The notes below the pieces were generated by a model that searched no databases, had not been told where the DNA came from, and worked only from the letters and a program-made list of their open reading frames with translations. The position numbers and the translations under genes were made by a program. From Candidatus Flexicrinis proximus (GTDB lineage Bacteria > Chloroflexota > Anaerolineae > Aggregatilineales > Phototrophicaceae): a stretch of 64,000 bases of DNA. The stretch lies in NCBI GenBank assembly GCA_016712885.1, contig JADJQF010000003.1:744001-808000 (forward strand), written 5' to 3'. Below are positions 60,324 through 64,000 of this stretch, in pieces (the first letter of the stretch is position 1; each line of letters opens with the position of its first letter).

Positions 60324-61330
60324 CCCAGGTTGGCAAGTGGACACTGCTCGAAATCGTCGGACAAGGTGCTGCCGCAACGGTCTGGCGCGCTACCGATTTC
60401 GAGCGGACGGTCACTGTCAAGGTAGCAGACGCGGCAGACGCGAAAGCAAGGCAAAGCCTCGCGCATGAAGGCCGAATTCTCAGACAGCTCGAACATCCGA
60501 CCCTGCCGCGTCTGATCGAGATTGTTGAGACACCGCCTGCGCTGGTGTTTGAGAGCCCTCCGGCTCAGACCTACAGCGAACTGCTCTCCAAAGGGACTTT
60601 ATGGACGCTGCCGCTCAGTCAGCGGTTGGAGACACTGTCGGTGATCGCCGCCGCGCTCGATTGGCTGCATGACCAGAACATCATCCACCGTGACGTTAAA
60701 CCCGCACATTTGACGGTGACTGACCCGCCACTACTGTTCGATTTCGGGATCGCACAGATGATCGCTGACACGAGCCCGCCGGACCCTGACGCCGGGACAG
60801 CGGCCTATATGCCACCGCCCGGCGAACCGGTCAGCATCGTCCGCGACGCGTATGCCTTTGCCGTAACCACCTACGAGCTGCTGCTCGGAGCACATCCTTT
60901 ATTGGTCGCGGCAGACCGCGACATCGCACCCGGCGTGCTGCGACAGCGCGCGGCAAGTAAGGTACTGAAGGACAGCTGGCGGAAACCTTCGACGGTCCCC
61001 CACTGGGAGCTTCCGCCGGACTTACGCAGCGCGCGGCTGGACCGGCTCGACGAACTGTTTACGGAGGCTCTGGGAGCACCCGAAAAACGGCCAAAGAGGC
61101 TGGCACCATGGATGAACTACGTCCGAGCCTGTATTCCGCCTGGCGAAGACAACCTGACGGTGGCCCCCAAAGTCCTGCCCGCAGCATTTGAGCCTGCCCA
61201 CACCGCACATGAGGTTGCGTCGTCGCTGCGAACCGATGGCACCTCGCGGGGCCGCAGATGGCGGGCTATCGTCGTCGCGTTAGCCTTTCTGGCGATTGTC
61301 GTTCTCGTGGTAATTCTGCTGCGGCGCTGA
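60320..61330 (+). CDS. Small membrane Ser/Thr protein kinase
   Basis: A 336-residue kinase with the catalytic domain first and one C-terminal span (WRAIVVALAFLAIVVLVVILL) followed by RR. The glycine loop is GQGAAATVWRA, the ATP lysine is Lys34, the catalytic loop reads HRDVKPAH (Asp125 kept, but His130 stands where Asn is nearly invariant) and DFG is intact at 141-143. The activation-segment APE is weak (MPPPGEP). It has no sensor domain outside the membrane. Together with the FHA protein and the divergent PP2C it forms a compact kinase-reader-phosphatase set. Confidence 0.87.
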   Translation: MTQVGKWTLLEIVGQGAAATVWRATDFERTVTVKVADAADAKARQSLAHEGRILRQLEHPTLPRLIEIVETPPALVFESPPAQTYSELLSKGTLWTLPLSQRLETLSVIAAALDWLHDQNIIHRDVKPAHLTVTDPPLLFDFGIAQMIADTSPPDPDAGTAAYMPPPGEPVSIVRDAYAFAVTTYELLLGAHPLLVAADRDIAPGVLRQRAASKVLKDSWRKPSTVPHWELPPDLRSARLDRLDELFTEALGAPEKRPKRLAPWMNYVRACIPPGEDNLTVAPKVLPAAFEPAHTAHEVASSLRTDGTSRGRRWRAIVVALAFLAIVVLVVILLRR

Positions 61331-61354
61331 CTTTGGATCGCCGGGGCAATCAAA

Positions 61355-61374
61355 GGGCACGGATACCCGTGCCC
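61355..61374. terminator. Hairpin between convergent genes
   Basis: GGGCACGG (61355-61362) and CCGTGCCC (61367-61374) form an 8-bp GC-rich stem with loop ATAC. It lies between the kinase stop and the convergent membrane-protein gene and probably ends transcription from both sides. No strong T-run. Confidence 0.55.
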
Positions 61375-61413
61375 CAGAATCACCTGATTACAATACGCCC
61401 CAGGCTGTCCGAC

Positions 61414-61905
61414 TCAGCGGCTCAACCGTTTGTTGGCCCACCACGAGAGCGCGACAGCAACTACAGCCGTTCCGACCAACACAAACAAAGGTTGTGCCCA
61501 GCCGACGGCGGCAAACAGGGCAATTCTGACCTGATTCAGGTCCTCGCCGCCAATCGAGCCCGGCATCAGGGTTGCCGCCAAGAGAAAGGCAAGACATCCG
61601 GCAGCCGATCCGCAAATGCCGCCGGTCAGCAGCATAACGCGCGCCGGGTACAGCTGCCTGAGGATGGCGGTCAAGGTGGGTTCGCCGCCTTCGACCGCAG
61701 CCCAGGTAACAAGCGCGAGGGTACCGGGAAGCAAGATCACCAGCAGCGGAAAGACCGAAGCCGCACGGAGGGCTACAGCCCCTGCTCCATCCTGTGTCAG
61801 GAAAGCGAAGATGCCCGCTATGCCCCCCGCCACCAACCCGATGAGCGCGAGAACCCGTGCGATACGCAGGCCCCCAAACAATCCGACCGCGGTTGACTCG
61901 TCCAT
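61414..61905 (-). CDS. Small four-span membrane protein
   Basis: A 163-residue hydrophobic protein with four predicted spans: VLALIGLVAGGIAGIFAFL, ASVFPLLVILLPGTLALVTW, MLLTGGICGSAAGCLAFLLA and ALFAAVGWAQPLFVLVGTAVVAVALSW. No catalytic motif and no family recognised. Its gene starts 3 nt after the stop of the candidate cargo gene, so they are cotranscribed; an immunity or export partner role is possible but unproven. Confidence 0.65.
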   Translation of the reverse strand: MDESTAVGLFGGLRIARVLALIGLVAGGIAGIFAFLTQDGAGAVALRAASVFPLLVILLPGTLALVTWAAVEGGEPTLTAILRQLYPARVMLLTGGICGSAAGCLAFLLAATLMPGSIGGEDLNQVRIALFAAVGWAQPLFVLVGTAVVAVALSWWANKRLSR

Positions 61906-61908
61906 GAC

Positions 61909-63657
61909 TTAACGGAATTCCTTGAGTTTGGCATCCGCCTTGGCGGTGTTGGCCTCGTTGGTCTCTACGTTGGATATGAGGGATGGCATCTGCGCCGATT
62001 CCGCCTTGAATTGTTCCGACGCTTCGGCCACTTTCTTGTTCAGCCCGGTTGCGCTCAGGATAAACGAGATGAGTTTTGCCTTGATCCTGCCAATTAGCGC
62101 CTTGAAGCGGGTAAACGCGCTTCTCACACGGCGTCCCACGCTGGTAAAGGCGCCTTTGATCTTACTGCCGAGCTTCTTGAGGCCTTTCTTGATACGGCTA
62201 AAGAAGCCTTCCTTGCCCTTGACCTTCTTGGCCTCTTTTTCCGCATCCTCGCGTTTGACGTCTTCCTTGTCGGCCCAGGTTTCAGCCGTGGCGAGATGCG
62301 TTTCCATCTCGTTCACTTCGCCTTCCTGGTATTCGGCTTCTTCGTCTTCTGTCGGGTTAATTTCCTGCGATTCGGCCACGTTGGTCTGCGACTCGGCCTC
62401 AGTGGTCTTGGCTTCCATCTCCGAGGATTTTTCGGTCAGGCCGCCAAACTTGGAGCCGAGCTTAGTATAGACACCCATATCATGGGTAATGGCGGAGCGG
62501 TCTTCGCGATTGTCCTTTTTGAGATCAGGCACGAGCTCATCGGCGGAATTTAGGGCTTCTGTAATGGCGACGACGGTCGGATTGCCGGCGCCGCCTTTTT
62601 CGTCCTGGGGGTCACGCATGAGTGGATCATCGCGATCACTCTGCACGACGTCGGTCGAGACCGAGGCGATCTTAGTCGAGGTCGAGAAGCCCATCCCAAT
62701 ACCGATGTCGCGTCCGGCGGTCGTAGTGGTTTGTGCATCGAAGTTGACCCCGCCCGCGACCCCTGCTCCTACGCCAAACGAGACGACCCCCAGCAGATTG
62801 CCGATGGCGCCGACGAGGTTGACGATCCCCATCTTCTTCATATCGGACTCGCCCTTGCTGGCGTAGTGGAACGAGGCGCCAGAGAGGATAGAGCGGCCGA
62901 TCAGGGCGATGCCAGCACAGACGACACCGATGACGGCGAAAATGGCGGCGATCGGCGCAGCAGCCGGTGCCGCAATCGAAGCCAGAGTAGCGAGGAGCGA
63001 GATGGCACCGGCAAGGCCGCCGAGTTTTTCGATGGTGGTGGTAATGGCGTGCAGGACCTTCATCCATGTATGTGAACCGTACTTGCCGATCCACTCTTCC
63101 TGCACGCGCTCTTTGACTTTATCAACCTTGGCTGAGTCGCCATGTTCCCAGATCAAACGGATGACGTTCTTAAGGTCGGTCAGCGGACCGATAAATGTTT
63201 CAAAGGCGAGATTGACCACGCCGAGGCCGATTTTCTTGAAGACTTTCTTGGCGGTAACCGCACGCATCAGGGAGGCAGAGCCATCCATGGGCATGGACGT
63301 CACGCGGTTCATCTGACGCTGGAGCGCCAACTCAGCGGGATCGGGAGGTTCTGACGCGCCGTCGGCAGTCTCAGCGGCCTGTAGACGCGAAACGTCACCA
63401 ATGGGGGCGGATTCGTTGCCGAAACCGCGGGGAGAAATCTGATTGGAGATCATACGGAGGACGGCGCGGTTGCCAATCGTACCCTGGAGTGAAGACGCGC
63501 GGCGTGGGTCGACAGCCCCGCCCATAGCCATGGCCTTGGCAGGATCAGAAGAGTCGCGTTTGCGCTCAGACGCGACCTCATTCTCCTCTGACTTTTCAGC
63601 GTTTACGCGCTGAGCCGGCTTGTGTTGGCGATGTTCTACTGCGTGATAGCGCATCGC
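61909..63657 (-). CDS. Candidate eCIS cargo/effector with IGNRAV motif and hydrophobic core
   Basis: A 582-residue protein from ATG 63657, which has GGGGGTG upstream; a frame extension to 63720 would overlie the promoter. The N-terminus has SSLQGTIGNRAVLRMI, close to LQRMIGNRAVQRLM of the DUF4157 protein. The middle (about 180-320) is hydrophobic and glycine/alanine-rich (LAGAISLLATLASIAAPAAAP, IAAIFAVIGVVCAGIALIG, VNLVGAIGNLLGVVSFGVGAG), as in pore-forming or membrane-inserting toxins. A charged helical part and a very basic Phe/Lys segment (FFSRIKKGLKKLGSKIKGAF) follow near 480-540. No enzyme motif is seen. The first-position motif suggests it is loaded into the injection system. Confidence 0.65.
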   Translation of the reverse strand, partial: AMRYHAVEHRQHKPAQRVNAEKSEENEVASERKRDSSDPAKAMAMGGAVDPRRASSLQGTIGNRAVLRMISNQISPRGFGNESAPIGDVSRLQAAETADGASEPPDPAELALQRQMNRVTSMPMDGSASLMRAVTAKKVFKKIGLGVVNLAFETFIGPLTDLKNVIRLIWEHGDSAKVDKVKERVQEEWIGKYGSHTWMKVLHAITTTIEKLGGLAGAISLLATLASIAAPAAAPIAAIFAVIGVVCAGIALIGRSILSGASFHYASKGESDMKKMGIVNLVGAIGNLLGVVSFGVGAGVAGGVNFDAQTTTTAGRDIGIGMGFSTSTKIASVSTDVVQSDRDDPLMRDPQDEKGGAGNPTVVAITEALNSADELVPDLKKDNREDRSAITHDMGVYTKLGSKFGGLTEKSSEMEAKTTEAESQTNVAESQEINPTEDEEAEYQEGEVNEMETHLATAETWADKEDVKREDAEKEAKKVKGKEGFFSRIKKGLKKLGSKIKGAFTSVGRRVRSAFTRFKALIGRIKAKLISFILSATGLNKKVAEASEQFKAESAQMPSLISNVETNEANTAKADAKLKEFR

Positions 63658-63691
63658 ACCCCCATGACTTTTGTACCTGAATGGAAATCTT

Positions 63692-63720
63692 AATATAACA
63701 TCGTTTGGCACTTCAACCAA
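63692..63720 (-). promoter_or_regulatory. Promoter of the candidate cargo gene
   Basis: On the minus strand TTGGTT (63715-63720) and TATATT (63692-63697) are separated by 17 bp. The predicted start of transcription near 63685 supports translation from ATG 63657. Confidence 0.55.
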
Positions 63721-63781
63721 TCAATTCGGGTGAAACCCAGACGTGTGGTATTCTTATCGTCAAACAGACGAGGAAGTCGCT

Positions 63782-64000
63782 ATGAATACGGGAGAAATCA
63801 CCGCCCGCATCCAGCAAATGCGCGACGCTGCCGATACACTCGGACGGTCTGCGGGTCAGATTCAACGGTGCATCGACACGGTGGAAAGCGAAGTGCGCGC
63901 ACTGGGGCCTGACCGGTTTATGAGCCTGGGCGCGGAGTCGTTTCGCGCCGAGTTTTTCAGGCTGACGCCCAAATTACATGAGACATTCGAGACGCTAGCG
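63782..64000 (+). CDS. WXG100/ESAT-6-like protein (3' truncated by window edge)
   Basis: Open frame from ATG 63782 (AGGAAG upstream) to the window end, 73 codons visible. The sequence TGEITARIQQMRDAADTLGR then IQRCIDTVESEV and FMSLGAESFRAEFFRLTPKL has the two-helix pattern of WXG100-type proteins, with a Phe-Met-Ser-x-Gly turn in place of Trp-x-Gly. These are small secreted or scaffold proteins, often N-terminal parts of larger toxins. The rest of the gene is outside, so its length and partner are unknown. Confidence 0.55.
   Translation, partial: MNTGEITARIQQMRDAADTLGRSAGQIQRCIDTVESEVRALGPDRFMSLGAESFRAEFFRLTPKLHETFETLA

Overview
The window is high-GC and gene-dense, with no rRNA, tRNA, CRISPR array, transposase or integrase that I could see. 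I infer a free-living carbohydrate-degrading bacterium, most likely Chloroflexota (Anaerolineae-like). The reasons are sugar ABC importers without their own ATPase, many Ser/Thr kinase, FHA and PP2C proteins, very long Thr/Pro-rich surface proteins, and a contractile injection system of the non-phage, non-T6SS kind. The taxonomic call is an inference from gene content.

The first 24 kb is sugar catabolism. Positions 1-8308 (+) hold one operon: substrate-binding protein (cut by the window edge), two permeases, a GH3 NagZ-like hexosaminidase, a ROK regulator, a LacI-type sensor domain without its HTH, and a SIS-domain sugar-phosphate isomerase. This suggests amino-sugar uptake and use. Positions 8644-13772 (-) hold a second operon: DUF4432 epimerase-like protein, class I aldolase, Gfo/Idh/MocA dehydrogenase, lyxose-isomerase-like cupin and PfkB kinase, driven by a clear promoter at 13814-13842. 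A ClbS/DinB-like gene and two tandem CobW GTPases follow. Positions 17034-24353 (+) hold a third operon: an apparently autoregulated LacI repressor, binding protein, two permeases, a secreted clan-A glycosidase and a GH1 beta-glucosidase, closed by a strong intrinsic terminator. Three copies of a three-hairpin intergenic repeat lie in this part.

From 24.6 to 61.3 kb is an extracellular/cytoplasmic contractile injection system (eCIS) locus, read mostly on the minus strand. In order of transcription it holds: AAA+ ATPase (frameshifted), DUF4255 cap protein, sheath, tube, hub chaperone, DUF6760-like microprotein, a 49-residue protein, second tube, two disordered proteins rich in VQR and LPFD motifs, CIS-tube/LysM adaptor, VgrG-like spike, gp25, large baseplate protein, an FHA-gpI fusion and a DUF4157 protein. 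It continues without a real gap into a 2173-residue kinase, a VWA-FHA membrane protein and a PP2C phosphatase with a giant Thr/Pro extracellular stalk. On the other side lie an unknown protein, another VWA-FHA protein and a second PP2C phosphatase, with a divergent FHA protein and kinase.

This looks like an injection machine wired into phospho-threonine signalling, by analogy with the PpkA/PppA/Fha control of some type VI systems but built from different parts. The most striking components are the kinase (active kinase, pseudokinase, four FHA domains, a membrane span and an external glycoside-hydrolase-like domain in one chain) and the baseplate protein that carries its own FHA domain. Downstream at 61.4-63.7 kb lie a small membrane protein and a candidate eCIS cargo sharing an N-terminal IGNRAV motif with the DUF4157 protein. 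The window ends inside a WXG100-like gene.
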